DNA of 64,000 bases from Olleya marilimosa CAM030 (GTDB lineage: Bacteria > Bacteroidota > Bacteroidia > Flavobacteriales > Flavobacteriaceae). Below the pieces are notes generated by a model. It had not been told where the DNA came from and made no database searches. It was given only the letters and a program-made list of their open reading frames with translations. Made by a program: the position numbers and the translations under genes. The stretch covers positions 62,001-126,000 of the forward strand of contig NZ_JADR01000005.1 in NCBI RefSeq assembly GCF_000518485.1, in the 5' to 3' direction. How positions within the stretch are numbered: position 1 is the first letter of the stretch; each line of letters opens with the position of its first letter. Of this stretch, positions 36,158 to 45,816 are shown in pieces.

Positions 36158-36820
36158 TTATTTTTTAGAAGAATAAACGGATTTAACAGCAACTTTACCC
36201 ATCATAATATAAGAATCGTTACTTAAGCTTACATTTAAAAGTACGTTAGACATGCTGTCTGGATTTTGAATAACCATCTTTTTAGACTCATAACCAACAT
36301 AGCTAAACACTAAAATATCACCTTCTTTTAGCTTTTCAGGAAATGTAAACTGTCCATCAAAATCAGTTGTAACACCTATAGTTGTACCTTGTAAAACTAC
36401 GTTTGCGCTAGGAAGAGGTAAACCATCGTTATCATATACAGTTCCTTTTACAGTAATATTGGCTTGATTTTGATTGATTTTTATTTTAGGGGTTTTGACT
36501 CTGGATACATTGTCTTGTGCTTTTGCAGATGTTAAAGACAATAAAGCTAAACAAGCTAATCCAATGGCGCTTATAAAACTAAGTTTACTTTTTTTAGCTT
36601 GAGAAGGATATGTTGTTAATTGACTGTTTTTAAATCTTCCACAAACATTATTTGTGTTTCTAGTATTGAAGTACATACTGATGTCTTCTGTAGTCATTTT
36701 AGTAAAATCGATAACCTCTTTTGTGCAAGCGTTACAAAAACCACCTTTAGGTGTAGGCGTAAATTGATTATAATTTTGATTACAAGGCGTCGTGATGTCT
36801 AAGTTTATTTGATTTTTCAT
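36158..36820 (-). CDS. Membrane protein with CarboxypepD_reg-like domain and N-terminal cysteine motif
   Basis: This 220-aa protein starts at the ATG at 36820 (MKNQINLDI). The longer frame starting at 36877 runs through the -7 box and is rejected. The N-terminus has TPCNQNYNQFTP and GGFCNACTKEVIDFT, a Cys cluster typical of this Bacteroidota family. A central hydrophobic helix follows (LSFISAIGLACLALLSL). The C-terminal ~90 residues are a carboxypeptidase-regulatory-like domain (VKGTVYDNDGLPLPSANVVLQGT ... FSYVGYESK). It leads the operon with the transglutaminase-like gene. The role is unknown. Confidence 0.87.
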   Translation of the reverse strand: MKNQINLDITTPCNQNYNQFTPTPKGGFCNACTKEVIDFTKMTTEDISMYFNTRNTNNVCGRFKNSQLTTYPSQAKKSKLSFISAIGLACLALLSLTSAKAQDNVSRVKTPKIKINQNQANITVKGTVYDNDGLPLPSANVVLQGTTIGVTTDFDGQFTFPEKLKEGDILVFSYVGYESKKMVIQNPDSMSNVLLNVSLSNDSYIMMGKVAVKSVYSSKK

Positions 36821-36850
36821 GATATATAAGTTTAATACATTATTATGTAA

Positions 36851-36858
36851 CAAACCTA
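36851..36858 (-). promoter_or_regulatory. -7 box for the CarboxypepD_reg/transglutaminase operon
   Basis: TAGGTTTG on the minus strand, exact TAnnTTTG, 30 nt before the ATG at 36820. It lies within the longest open frame and thereby decides the start. Confidence 0.6.
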
Positions 36859-36957
36859 TGGTAACAATTGAAGTCATAAAACCAACACTTAGTTAATCCT
36901 CCTTTTGGATGAGTAAAGCATGTCTTTTACAGAGGAAGCAAAATTACAGTTGGTTGA

Positions 36958-37515
36958 TTATTGACACATTTTAGCAGAAACACCTAATTGATTAGCTAAC
37001 TTTTTGCGACGTAAAGTAACTTTTTGAGGTTTTGTTTTTAAAAACTTAATAGGTAATGTTGAGTGGATTGCAATTGCATCGTATGTGGATTTATGCTCAA
37101 AAAAACATTCGCTATTATAAATGGTATTGTTATAAGTAAACTCAAACACAATAACGTACAAGTAGGTTTCAATAGTTTTTTTTGAACCACCATTAAACGT
37201 GGAGTTACTATGCGAATAGTCGTCTACACGCTTATTTATAACTTTAGCAGTTGTATAACTACCATATTTTTTTATTTCGGCTTGCTCATAATAATACATA
37301 AAACTAGAAGGTAATGTATATAGCATAAAGGCCAAGCTTAGGGCAATAAAAAGACCTCCAAATATTATAAATCCTAAGCCATTTTCAACTTTTAAACCTA
37401 TAAAAGCAAATAAAACACCAAATAAAATTATAGCAAAACCAATTCCTAAAATCCCGAAGTGTGGTTTTGTGGCTTGCTTTATAAAGTTTTTACGATCTGA
37501 AAAGGTAGTTTTCAA
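36958..37515 (-). CDS. DUF3592-like membrane protein
   Basis: The 185-aa protein has two adjacent transmembrane helices (about residues 20-40 and 46-68). A ~110-residue soluble C-terminal domain follows (TAKVINKRVDDYSHSNST, YVIVFEFTYNNTIYNSECFFEH), whose strand pattern fits DUF3592. The function is unknown. It begins 25 nt after the FUSC gene stop and is likely co-transcribed with it. Confidence 0.75.
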   Translation of the reverse strand: MKTTFSDRKNFIKQATKPHFGILGIGFAIILFGVLFAFIGLKVENGLGFIIFGGLFIALSLAFMLYTLPSSFMYYYEQAEIKKYGSYTTAKVINKRVDDYSHSNSTFNGGSKKTIETYLYVIVFEFTYNNTIYNSECFFEHKSTYDAIAIHSTLPIKFLKTKPQKVTLRRKKLANQLGVSAKMCQ

Positions 37516-37540
37516 TGATAGATTTTAAATACTTAGCAAG

Positions 37541-39799
37541 TTAATTAAAAACAGATTTATATTTAGACGTTGCATTGGTTAAATTAACAGATAACGATTT
37601 TAACCAAAGCAATTGATTGCTTATTAAATGTGCTTCTTGAAGATCTAATAAGGTGTTTGAGTCAATTTCAGTCTGACCTGCTTGTATGTCAATATCTCGT
37701 TTTTCAGAAAGATTTGCATATTTGTTTTGTAACGTTTTATGCGCTTGGTTAATATCTTTAACTTCTGTAAAAGGAATGGTTTTGTCTTGTTCTAATTTTA
37801 AAGTGGCATGTTTTAAGGTGTCTGTTATACCATCAATAATAGTATCAAATTCTTCTGAAGCAGATGTTGTTTTGTGATTTAAAATATAACTTCCAATTGA
37901 TGCTACAGCAGACAAAATGGTGTGATTTAAAGTAACGATATCGTAAACTAAAACCGATTCTTTTTGTTTCGATTTTGGGTCTTGCGTTAATCTTTGAAAA
38001 GCTGCATTTAGATTACTCATAGCTAAAAAGGCTTCTTTCCTAGAAATTTTATAGTCCAAGTTTTTAGCTTCTTTATTATGGTATAACTGTTTAGTAGCCT
38101 TTAAATAATTACTGTTAGATGTAATGGCATTGATTATAACTGCATCTAAATTTTTATATTCCCAACTAGGAAACAATAGGTAATTTGCCAAAACAGCAAT
38201 GGTTGCTCCAATAACAGTATCAATTACTCGGTATTGAATTACAGCAAATGCATTTGGATCAATCAATGCATATACAAAAACAATGTTTAAGGTTATAAAT
38301 GCAGCTCCTGCTTTATAACTTTGCTGTATTAATGAAAAAGCAAAGGTTAAAGATATGACTGCCAATACCATATATACAATGGTGTTTTGGGTAATCAATA
38401 CAATGGTTGTTGCTATAATTGCTCCAATAATAGTACCTATAATTCGGTTTTTAGAGCGTTCTTTTGTTAATCCATAGTTAGGTCGCATAATAACCACTAT
38501 AGTTAATACAATCCAATAGGCGTTTTTTAAATCAAAAAGACTTCCTAGTAAAAAACCAAAAACCATTGCTAAACTGACCCTAAAAGCATGTCTTAGCATT
38601 GGCGATTTTAAACTAAAATGTTGTACTAAAATATTTAAATTGTAATCTTGTGAGGTTAAAAACTGTTTAGAATCCTGTGTTTTTAAAGCAGCTTTAGTAT
38701 TGTCCTTTACTTTGCTTAAAACACGTCTTATGGCTTTAACCTCTTGTAATAATTGCTTTTGGTAATCCTGAAGGTTTCTTAGTGTAATCGCACCTTCTCT
38801 TGCTTTTGGTAAAGTTACTTCTGCTATATAGTCTTGTATAGCAACATTAGTTTTAGTTGCAACATTATTAATAGCTTCAATATCTGGTAATGTATCTTTT
38901 TTTATTAATAACTCAGATAAGGTAATAAGGTGATTACCTAAAGCTTTATTTAAATCTTTAAAAGGTGTTAAGTATGATTTTTGAAGTCCAAATAACGTAT
39001 CTATTTTAGAATAATCTAAGGTGTTTGCTAAGGCTAATTCAAAAATATCAACTAGCGATATAAAAATTAAAAGACGTCTCTCATTAGAGTAGGAGCGACC
39101 AGAACGTTTTCTGCCTTCCAATAGTAGTTCTCTTAAAGTTTCATGTTTTTCGCTTATTTGTGTTTGTAGGATCAGTGCTTTTTTAGCGTATTTTTCTCGT
39201 TTATTAGATTTAGTTAGCAGTTTACCCCTAATTTTTAAATACTCGCCAGTTAAAGCTAAAGTGTCAGATAATAACTGGTCGTCATCCTTTTTAGGCGCAA
39301 TCCATTTAGAAAATAATGAAACCAATAAGTACCATAAACCTCCAACTCCCATTAAACCAACATGTAAAAAAATAGCAGCAGGATCTGGTTTACTAATAGC
39401 TAAAGCTAAAACAATAGCTAATAATCCAGAAAACGATATTAAAGAAGCTCTAAATCCATAAACAGATATTAAACTAATTGCAAAGCTTAACACTGCAATA
39501 GCAAGTATTAATAAGACAAAAACAGGTTTAGTAATAAAAATGATAAACGTTACCAACATGGTAAGTACAATACTAATTAGTATCCCATTAATTTTACGTC
39601 TTAAACTACCAGGAACATCACTTGGAGCATTCAAAAACGCACCAACAGCTATGGAAGGAGCATAGACAAATAAGTCTATAGCACTAAATATTACTAAAGG
39701 TAACACAGCAGCAATGGTAAGCACAACTCCTCTGTAAAAGCTTGAGCCTTTAAGGAATAATTCGATAGTTTTTAACTGTATTTTTAGCTTGTTTTGCAT
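37541..39799 (-). CDS. FUSC family (YccS/YhfK-like) inner-membrane protein
   Basis: The 752-aa protein has two hydrophobic blocks of about five to six transmembrane helices each (residues ~20-160 and ~385-545). They are separated by a long helical cytoplasmic region, and a helical C-terminal domain follows. This tandem design matches FUSC/YccS-YhfK proteins related to aromatic acid exporters. LRHAFRVSLAMVFGFLLGSLFDLKNAYWIVLT and the VIDTVIGATIAVLANYLLFPSWE stretch are characteristic. The substrate is unknown. The ATG lies 5 nt after a perfect -7 box, so the mRNA is probably leaderless. Confidence 0.9.
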   Translation of the reverse strand: MQNKLKIQLKTIELFLKGSSFYRGVVLTIAAVLPLVIFSAIDLFVYAPSIAVGAFLNAPSDVPGSLRRKINGILISIVLTMLVTFIIFITKPVFVLLILAIAVLSFAISLISVYGFRASLISFSGLLAIVLALAISKPDPAAIFLHVGLMGVGGLWYLLVSLFSKWIAPKKDDDQLLSDTLALTGEYLKIRGKLLTKSNKREKYAKKALILQTQISEKHETLRELLLEGRKRSGRSYSNERRLLIFISLVDIFELALANTLDYSKIDTLFGLQKSYLTPFKDLNKALGNHLITLSELLIKKDTLPDIEAINNVATKTNVAIQDYIAEVTLPKAREGAITLRNLQDYQKQLLQEVKAIRRVLSKVKDNTKAALKTQDSKQFLTSQDYNLNILVQHFSLKSPMLRHAFRVSLAMVFGFLLGSLFDLKNAYWIVLTIVVIMRPNYGLTKERSKNRIIGTIIGAIIATTIVLITQNTIVYMVLAVISLTFAFSLIQQSYKAGAAFITLNIVFVYALIDPNAFAVIQYRVIDTVIGATIAVLANYLLFPSWEYKNLDAVIINAITSNSNYLKATKQLYHNKEAKNLDYKISRKEAFLAMSNLNAAFQRLTQDPKSKQKESVLVYDIVTLNHTILSAVASIGSYILNHKTTSASEEFDTIIDGITDTLKHATLKLEQDKTIPFTEVKDINQAHKTLQNKYANLSEKRDIDIQAGQTEIDSNTLLDLQEAHLISNQLLWLKSLSVNLTNATSKYKSVFN

Positions 39800-39804
39800 T
39801 AAAG

Positions 39805-39812
39805 CAAAGGTA
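39805..39812 (-). promoter_or_regulatory. -7 box abutting the FUSC gene start (leaderless candidate)
   Basis: TACCTTTG on the minus strand ends 5 nt before the ATG at 39799. Confidence 0.55.
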
Positions 39813-39850
39813 GTTTTTAATGTGTATTAGCTAGATTAATGTTGTGTTAA

Positions 39851-42052
39851 TTATAATTGAAGCAATCCAAAATCCTTTAATTTTTGCATTTGTTTAGAAA
39901 ACCAAAAGAGCTCAAAATCTTCAAAATGGGATTCAAAATCTTTTTTTAATGCTGAAAAAGACAGTGCTTTTCCTGTGGTTGGTTTTAAGGTTTCTAGCGT
40001 ATCAAGCAACCATTCGCCTTCAGGCTTATTAACCGTAATTTGAAGTCGATCCGTTTTATCATGAAACGTTAGCTCTAGCAATTCATTTACAAATCCTTTT
40101 TTATTTTTTGTGTATTCTCTAACTAAAGGTAAATGACCTAACCACACTATTTTGGCAGTTGGTTTGGTTGTTAAACTAGCTTGGGTGTTTAAGCAATCCT
40201 CAATATAATAAGGTGTAATTGTACTTTGCGGAATGTCAAAATCAAACCACTCTTGTAAGTCCATGTCAAAACCAATACCATGCATAAAATTAAATAACGA
40301 CTTTTTTAATCCGAAACTAAACATATTATGGTCAATGCCAGTTTTGTCCGTAAAATCAATATCATTATTTGCAAATGTTATAGACTTGTAGTTTGGTGTA
40401 ATCCCATAGTAAGAAGGATTTAATCCAATAGGACTGTGTGCTGTTAACGCAAATTGATGCCAAAAACCGGATTGTATAATACCAAGCTCAAACAACTGTC
40501 TGACCATCTCCAAACTATCAACAGTTTCTTGTACTGTTTGTGTAGGATAACCATACATTAAATAGGAGTGGACCATAATGTTAGCTTGTGTAAAGTTGCG
40601 CGTAACTTGTGCGACCTGCTCCACAGTTACACCTTTATCAATTAGCTTTAATAGTCTGTCTGATGCTACTTCTAAACCTCCTGAGACTGCAATACAACCT
40701 GAGGCTTTTAGTAAGTAACATAAATCTTGTGTAAAGTTTTTTTCAAACCTGATGTTGGTCCACCATGTAACGGTTAATTGACGTTTTAAAATTTCTAAAG
40801 CTAAGGCTTTCATTAATGCAGGAGGAGCAGCTTCGTCCACAAAATGAAATCCGTTTTCTCCTGTTTGCGCAATTAATTGCTCCATACGATCCACTAAAAG
40901 TGACGCAGCAATGGGTTCGTAAATTTTAATATAATCTAAGGATATGTCACAAAAGGTACATTTTCCCCAATAACAACCATGAGCCATAGTTAGTTTATTC
41001 CAACGTCCATCGCTCCATAAACTGTGCATTGGATTAGCAATTTCAATAACCGAAATATAATCTTCTAGCAACAAATCTGAGTAATCTGGTGTGCCAACTT
41101 GTAATTGTTTGTAATCAGGTCGTGTGGTGTTGTTTTTATATACAACTGTACCCTTGTCAAGAATAAAAGTTCTTTTAAATTCTTGTTCACAAAGTGTTTT
41201 ATTTTGAGTATTACATACGTTTTGGTGCAATAACTCAATTGGCAGTTCACCATCATCTAAAGTAATAAAGTCAAAAAAGTCAAAAACACGTGTGTCTGTG
41301 ACCTGACGTAATTCGGTATTAGGAAAACCTCCACCAATTGCTATTTTAATTTCAGGATAATTGGCTTTTATAAATTGTGCACATCTAAACGCACTGTATA
41401 AATTCCCTGGAAAGGGAACCGAAAAACAAATTAACTTTGGTTGTACCGTTTTTAGTTTGTCTTCTAATATGTTAAGTGTTAGGTCGTCTATAAATGTTGG
41501 TTTATTTTGTAGACTATCGTACAGCTCGTCAAACGCATTGGCACTTTGTCCTAAACGCTCAGCATATCTGCTAAACCCAAAATTAGGATCGATACACTCT
41601 ATAATAAAATCCGATAAATCCTCAAGATATAAGGTTGCTAAATGCTTGGCTTTATCTTGCATTCCCATTTCGCCAAAAGCCCAATCCATATCTTCTAGTT
41701 GTTCAAATCTAGAGGCTTGTGGTAGGAAATTTGTGGTGCATATTTGTCTTGCTAAGGTTTGATTTTTACCTTGAAGAAATAAAATTATAGCATCTAAAGG
41801 CTGTAAATAATCCTCTTTTAAGGTGTAAATACGTTGACAGTTTTCAGTTGCAATTGAATCGTTTTCTATTGCTAAATCAAAAAGTTTTTCAAATGTTTTT
41901 TTACTGAATAATTCTAAAATCACCTCAATCCCTAAATCCATCTGAAAGGCAGAAACACCTATCGTATTTAAAAATCCTTTTAAATAGGCAGTTGCAGGAT
42001 AAGGTGTGTTTAATTGCGTAAAAGGAGGCGTTATTAGTAAAAGATCTTTCAA
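39851..42052 (-). CDS. B12-binding-domain radical SAM protein
   Basis: The 733-aa protein has an N-terminal cobalamin-binding-like Rossmann region (LLITPPFTQLNTPYPATAYLKGFL ... KLICFSVPFPGNLYSAFRCAQFI, AIGGGFPNTELR). The radical SAM core follows, with HGCYWGKCTFCDIS; its three Cys are spaced CX4CX2C and would hold the [4Fe-4S] cluster. The DxHxxG cobalamin-lower-ligand motif is not evident. Later segments include GGLEVASDRLLKLIDKGV and HSYLMYGYPTQT. The reaction is unknown. It starts with TTG (42052); the -7 box is 28 nt upstream. It is monocistronic. Confidence 0.9.
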   Translation of the reverse strand: MKDLLLITPPFTQLNTPYPATAYLKGFLNTIGVSAFQMDLGIEVILELFSKKTFEKLFDLAIENDSIATENCQRIYTLKEDYLQPLDAIILFLQGKNQTLARQICTTNFLPQASRFEQLEDMDWAFGEMGMQDKAKHLATLYLEDLSDFIIECIDPNFGFSRYAERLGQSANAFDELYDSLQNKPTFIDDLTLNILEDKLKTVQPKLICFSVPFPGNLYSAFRCAQFIKANYPEIKIAIGGGFPNTELRQVTDTRVFDFFDFITLDDGELPIELLHQNVCNTQNKTLCEQEFKRTFILDKGTVVYKNNTTRPDYKQLQVGTPDYSDLLLEDYISVIEIANPMHSLWSDGRWNKLTMAHGCYWGKCTFCDISLDYIKIYEPIAASLLVDRMEQLIAQTGENGFHFVDEAAPPALMKALALEILKRQLTVTWWTNIRFEKNFTQDLCYLLKASGCIAVSGGLEVASDRLLKLIDKGVTVEQVAQVTRNFTQANIMVHSYLMYGYPTQTVQETVDSLEMVRQLFELGIIQSGFWHQFALTAHSPIGLNPSYYGITPNYKSITFANNDIDFTDKTGIDHNMFSFGLKKSLFNFMHGIGFDMDLQEWFDFDIPQSTITPYYIEDCLNTQASLTTKPTAKIVWLGHLPLVREYTKNKKGFVNELLELTFHDKTDRLQITVNKPEGEWLLDTLETLKPTTGKALSFSALKKDFESHFEDFELFWFSKQMQKLKDFGLLQL

Positions 42053-42080
42053 AAAAAATGGCTTTAAAAATAGATTGCAG

Positions 42081-42088
42081 CAAAGATA
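42081..42088 (-). promoter_or_regulatory. -7 box for the radical SAM gene
   Basis: TATCTTTG on the minus strand, exact TAnnTTTG, 28 nt before the TTG start at 42052. Confidence 0.55.
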
Positions 42089-42119
42089 AGTTAATGTAGC
42101 TTATCGGTTTTGTGTTCTA

Positions 42120-42758
42120 TTAGTTTTTTATAAAAGCAGCTAGTTTTTGACGTTTTTTTAGTGGAATTGCATCATTATTTACAATTAAAGCTAATTGAGA
42201 TTGGTCTTTTTGTTTTGCAAAAAGCAAGCTGAATAATTGCGTAGTGGTTAAGCTGTTTGTTGCTGCTTGTACCAAAATCATTTTATCTCCAGGTTTTATC
42301 AAGCCTTCTTCCAAAACACGAACATAAGTTCCTGGTCGTGCATGCTTAATAAATTGTTTTAAAATGGCTTGCGTACCAAAACGAATACCTAATTTAAAAC
42401 AAGGTTCTCTTGGTTGGGTGACTTGTACTAAAGCAGTGCCAATTTTATAAATATCGCCAACACTAATTTTAGTTTCGTCTAAACCTTTAACGGTTAGGTT
42501 TTCGCCAAAAATACCATAATTAAAATCTAAATTTGGATATAAGTTTTGCCAATACGCATAATGGTCTTCAGAAAATAAATAACAGGCTTTAAAAATGCCA
42601 CCATGGTGTTTGCGATCAGAGACCTCGTCACCTTTAACCTCCTCCTTATTTAGATAAATCCCTTCTTTTGTTGGGTATTTATAAATTCCGGTTGTTTGTG
42701 TTTTTCCATTCCAGACAATGGTTGTAGGTTTTGCAATATTGGTAGCAATAATTTTCAT
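42120..42758 (-). CDS. MOSC domain protein
   Basis: The 212-aa cytoplasmic protein belongs to the YiiM-like MOSC group. It has DRKHHGGIFKACYLFSEDHYAYW, FGENLTVKGL and QPREPCFKLGIRFG, where the Cys is the conserved sulfur-carrying/catalytic residue. MOSC proteins bind molybdenum cofactor or transfer sulfur, and YiiM relatives reduce N-hydroxylated bases, so a detoxifying role is plausible. It is 5 nt downstream of a 443-aa membrane protein gene and is co-transcribed with it. Confidence 0.93.
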   Translation of the reverse strand: MKIIATNIAKPTTIVWNGKTQTTGIYKYPTKEGIYLNKEEVKGDEVSDRKHHGGIFKACYLFSEDHYAYWQNLYPNLDFNYGIFGENLTVKGLDETKISVGDIYKIGTALVQVTQPREPCFKLGIRFGTQAILKQFIKHARPGTYVRVLEEGLIKPGDKMILVQAATNSLTTTQLFSLLFAKQKDQSQLALIVNNDAIPLKKRQKLAAFIKN

Positions 42759-42763
42759 AAACT

Positions 42764-44095
42764 TTAATTACTATTAAAATACCAAAATGGAATACTTAAA
42801 ATTGGTTTTTTATTAAAAATACTATCCTTTTTAATTAGCCTGTTAATGGTTAAAACGTGTTTGCCTTCTGTAATATTTTTTAATGATAAAACCGTTTCAA
42901 AACCTTGTTGGTTATTATTGTGTTTAGCATAAATAAAGTCAGGATTATCATAGTCCAAACTGTCTATTTTAAAACTATAAATGGATGATAGTGTTTTTAT
43001 GTATTCTGCCTTAATACTATCTTTATTTTTTTTAGCAACTAATTGCTTAGTTGTGAAAAATATATCCGATTTTAAGCCACGTTTATCTTGTTCTGGTTTA
43101 AGAGATGTGTTGTACTCAAAAACAATATCTTCTATATCATTTTGGTATTCTATAAAAACAGGTAAATAGTTGGTGTTTATTATTTTAGAAGGAATAGAGG
43201 CATCTGAAATAAATACGCCTTTCTCTGTGATGCTTTCGTCATAATTATTAGCATTAGCAATAAAACTATTAGAGTCGTCCACTGCTGAAAAATAGTTGGA
43301 ACGATTATAATTATAGGAAGCTAAAAGCATAATAACAAAATAAATAGGAATTAAAGTGAAGCTTAGTCGTTTACCAAAGCGGTTATCCAAAAAATTATGA
43401 ACTAATGGACGATATAAAAAGGATAGCGTTAAATAGCTAAACACCCAATAAAACGGAAAGTAAATTTTAGCCAACCATTTGTTTTTTTTAAGATAACCTT
43501 GTGTGACAAAATCTAAAAAAGTAAGTAGCATCCCAATAAGTATAAAAAACAATAATACCATGCCTATTACAAATAACACAAAGTGTTGATTTTGGTGATT
43601 ACGAAGAAACAGATAGGCAATTGCGACAATACTTCCAATAACTATAAATACGGATAGTATGTAAAAAATAAGCAAAAACGAAACCGCAAAAAGGATACTA
43701 CAATAATCCTCTAGTTTTGCAATATACTTGTCAAAAGACCCTACTTTTTTACGTAAATAACGGTCAAATTTAGGTCTGTAATTTAATTTTTTATAGTCTA
43801 TATCTCCTGAGACATAGCGTAATCCTAAGGCACCAATCCATAAACCTCTAAGTACAACATGTAGTAATAGTGTAAATAATAAAATAGTACAAGAGATAAG
43901 CGCAATCATTAAGATTGTGGTTAAATATGAGTTGCTTTCGTTTTGAGAAATATTAAAATATAACTCTAAAGGTTCAAACGCTTGTGATAATCCATATATA
44001 GAAAACCCAGAAATAATTAATTCTAACTGCCAACTTTCTTGTTGTAGTTTGTCAAGCCAAGCTTTAAAAGCTTTGGATCTATAATTATTTTGCAT
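42764..44095 (-). CDS. Integral membrane protein of unknown family
   Basis: The 443-aa protein has around five to six transmembrane helices in residues ~45-265 (for example TTILMIALISCTILLFTLLL and FLLIFYILSVFIVIGSIVAI). A ~180-residue soluble C-terminal domain follows (FIANANNYDESITEKGVFISDASIPS ... LKNITEGKHVLTINR) and ends IPFWYFNSN. I do not recognise the family. It leads a two-gene operon with the MOSC gene. A weak -7 box TATATTTA (44126-44119, one mismatch) lies upstream. Confidence 0.8.
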   Translation of the reverse strand: MQNNYRSKAFKAWLDKLQQESWQLELIISGFSIYGLSQAFEPLELYFNISQNESNSYLTTILMIALISCTILLFTLLLHVVLRGLWIGALGLRYVSGDIDYKKLNYRPKFDRYLRKKVGSFDKYIAKLEDYCSILFAVSFLLIFYILSVFIVIGSIVAIAYLFLRNHQNQHFVLFVIGMVLLFFILIGMLLTFLDFVTQGYLKKNKWLAKIYFPFYWVFSYLTLSFLYRPLVHNFLDNRFGKRLSFTLIPIYFVIMLLASYNYNRSNYFSAVDDSNSFIANANNYDESITEKGVFISDASIPSKIINTNYLPVFIEYQNDIEDIVFEYNTSLKPEQDKRGLKSDIFFTTKQLVAKKNKDSIKAEYIKTLSSIYSFKIDSLDYDNPDFIYAKHNNNQQGFETVLSLKNITEGKHVLTINRLIKKDSIFNKKPILSIPFWYFNSN

Positions 44096-44143
44096 GGTGT
44101 TACTCTAGTTGGTTTTTGTAAATATAGAGTAAATATTGAAAAA

Positions 44144-45091
44144 CTACTTTTCGTTATTTAAAATAGTGGCTACTGCTTGTTTGTATTTTACAGGATTACT
44201 AGCTTTTTTAATAGCTTTATAAGTTTTTTGAGGATTAGAAAACGACTGCGAGAAAAACTCCCAAAAGCCTAACATTTTCATTTTTATTGGTGTTGGACCA
44301 GAAAGATACGCGTCGTACTGTTGGTAAATCGTATCATGAAATTGACTAAAAATCTCCCATCGGTCTTTAGGATATGTTGTGGTATTATTTTTAATCATAC
44401 TTGGTAAAAAAGGATCTGCAATTAGTCCACGACCAATCATAAAATGGTCAATACTAGGGAAGCGTGCTTCCATAGCTTTAAAAGCGTTTACAGATGTAAT
44501 ATCTCCATTGTAATACAGTTTGTGCTTAGTGCCAGTAATACAACGTTCAAAAGCCTCTAAATCTACAGGTCCTTTGTATAATTGTTTACCAATTCTGGCA
44601 TGTATCGCAATATTTTTAAGTGGATAACTGTCTAGAATAGGGAAGGTGTCTAAAATTTCGGCAGCATGTTCATAACCCATTCTCATTTTCATGGAAACTG
44701 TTATGTCGCTCTCGTTATGTGCACGCTTTAAAATTTCGTCAATTTTTGTTGGATTGCATATCAAACCAGAACCCATTCCGGATTTAGTAACCATTGGATA
44801 AGGACAACCTAAATTCCAGTTTAACTCTTTATAACCTAAACTTTGCACATAATCTACGACAAACATAAACTCATCAGCATCATTGGTCATGACTTGCGGA
44901 ATCACATTTAAAGTCGTGTTATTTTCTGGTTGTAAATCTAATTGATACGATTGCTTAATTTTTAGTTTACCGTTAAGTCTAATATAAGGTGCATAAAATG
45001 TATCGATACCACCAAAATAATGATTAAACGCGTTACGGAATCTAAAATCCGTAAAACCTTGTAAAGGCGAAGACAATAAAGTAGTAGACAT
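44144..45091 (-). CDS. tRNA-dihydrouridine synthase
   Basis: The 315-aa FMN-dependent enzyme reduces uridine to dihydrouridine in tRNA D-loops. Motifs in order are SSPLQGFTDFRFRNAF (FMN-binding N-terminus), NWNLGCPYPMVTKSGMGSGL (active-site Cys), VSMKMRMGY, AIHARIGKQLYKGPVD, YYNGDITS and MIGRGLIADPFLPS. The open frame extends to 45142, overlapping the YkgJ gene and running through the -7 box TATATTTG. The ATG at 45091 (MSTTLLSSP) is therefore used. It sits downstream of the YkgJ gene with its own promoter. Confidence 0.95.
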   Translation of the reverse strand: MSTTLLSSPLQGFTDFRFRNAFNHYFGGIDTFYAPYIRLNGKLKIKQSYQLDLQPENNTTLNVIPQVMTNDADEFMFVVDYVQSLGYKELNWNLGCPYPMVTKSGMGSGLICNPTKIDEILKRAHNESDITVSMKMRMGYEHAAEILDTFPILDSYPLKNIAIHARIGKQLYKGPVDLEAFERCITGTKHKLYYNGDITSVNAFKAMEARFPSIDHFMIGRGLIADPFLPSMIKNNTTTYPKDRWEIFSQFHDTIYQQYDAYLSGPTPIKMKMLGFWEFFSQSFSNPQKTYKAIKKASNPVKYKQAVATILNNEK

Positions 45092-45109
45092 TGGTAAAAT
45101 TAAGTTGCG

Positions 45110-45142
45110 CAAATATAGTTTCAAAAAATTACAATTACGCAA
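45110..45142 (-). promoter_or_regulatory. Promoter for the dihydrouridine synthase gene
   Basis: TTG (45142-45140), a 22-nt spacer and TATATTTG (45117-45110), exact -7 match, 18 nt before the ATG at 45091. It overlaps the end of the YkgJ coding region. Confidence 0.6.
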
Positions 45143-45746
45143 TATTTACTAAACCACTTGGAAAAGGTCTATAAGCATAATATTGTAGAACAGCCTCAAT
45201 AGCCAAAATTAAAGCGTTGTTTATAGGTACAATTACGTTTCCCATTGTAAAGTCTATCTGTGATAATTGCATGTAATACTCTGTAAACATGGGAATATAC
45301 AAGCCTTTATTAATTGCGTCCTGTGTGTCTTGGTAGGCATGTTGTTGACCTTCCTTGATTATTTTACACGTTACTAGTCGTTTTTGTCCATACTTGTCAT
45401 TGGAAGCAGCATAGCCAAAAAGACGACAAATTAGACCACGATATTTATAATTTCCGCAACGACCTATTGTATTGTCTACAATGTTTAAAGGACTATACAG
45501 GTGGCAAATAGTAGTGTTTTGTTTGGTCTTTAGGGTTGTTAAAGTAGTTTCGGCTTGACCGTTTAAAAACAGATGAAAGGCATAGGGTAAAAATTCTAAA
45601 GGAGAGGCTTCAATAGTTGGATTAGTACAGCAATGACCACAACCACTTTGACACTTTAAATTTGTTTTATGCTGAAAGGTTGAAATTTGGGTGTCTAACT
45701 TTTCAAATAACGCTTCCACCAATTGCACTCTTCTTTCTATAGACAT
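45135..45746 (-). CDS. YkgJ family cysteine cluster protein
   Basis: The 203-aa protein has NLKCQSGCGHCCTNPTIEASPLEF, CHLYSP, GRCGNYKYRGLICRLFGY and a late VTCKI. This matches the pattern of spaced cysteines proposed to bind zinc or an iron-sulfur cluster in UPF0153/YkgJ proteins. The function is unknown. A GTG at 45767 would add seven codons but lies at the expected transcription start below TAGATTTA (45777-45770, one mismatch), so the ATG at 45746 is used. The stop is 43 nt upstream of the Dus start. Confidence 0.88.
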   Translation of the reverse strand: MSIERRVQLVEALFEKLDTQISTFQHKTNLKCQSGCGHCCTNPTIEASPLEFLPYAFHLFLNGQAETTLTTLKTKQNTTICHLYSPLNIVDNTIGRCGNYKYRGLICRLFGYAASNDKYGQKRLVTCKIIKEGQQHAYQDTQDAINKGLYIPMFTEYYMQLSQIDFTMGNVIVPINNALILAIEAVLQYYAYRPFPSGLVNIA

Positions 45747-45816
45747 CCTTTTTTGTTGAAGGTACACTATAAATCTACCGTTTACTATGTTTATTACACT
45801 TATATAATACTACTAT

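Noticed and set aside
41361-41762. 133-codon plus-strand ORF
   Set aside because: Antisense shadow of the radical SAM gene; no family-like sequence.
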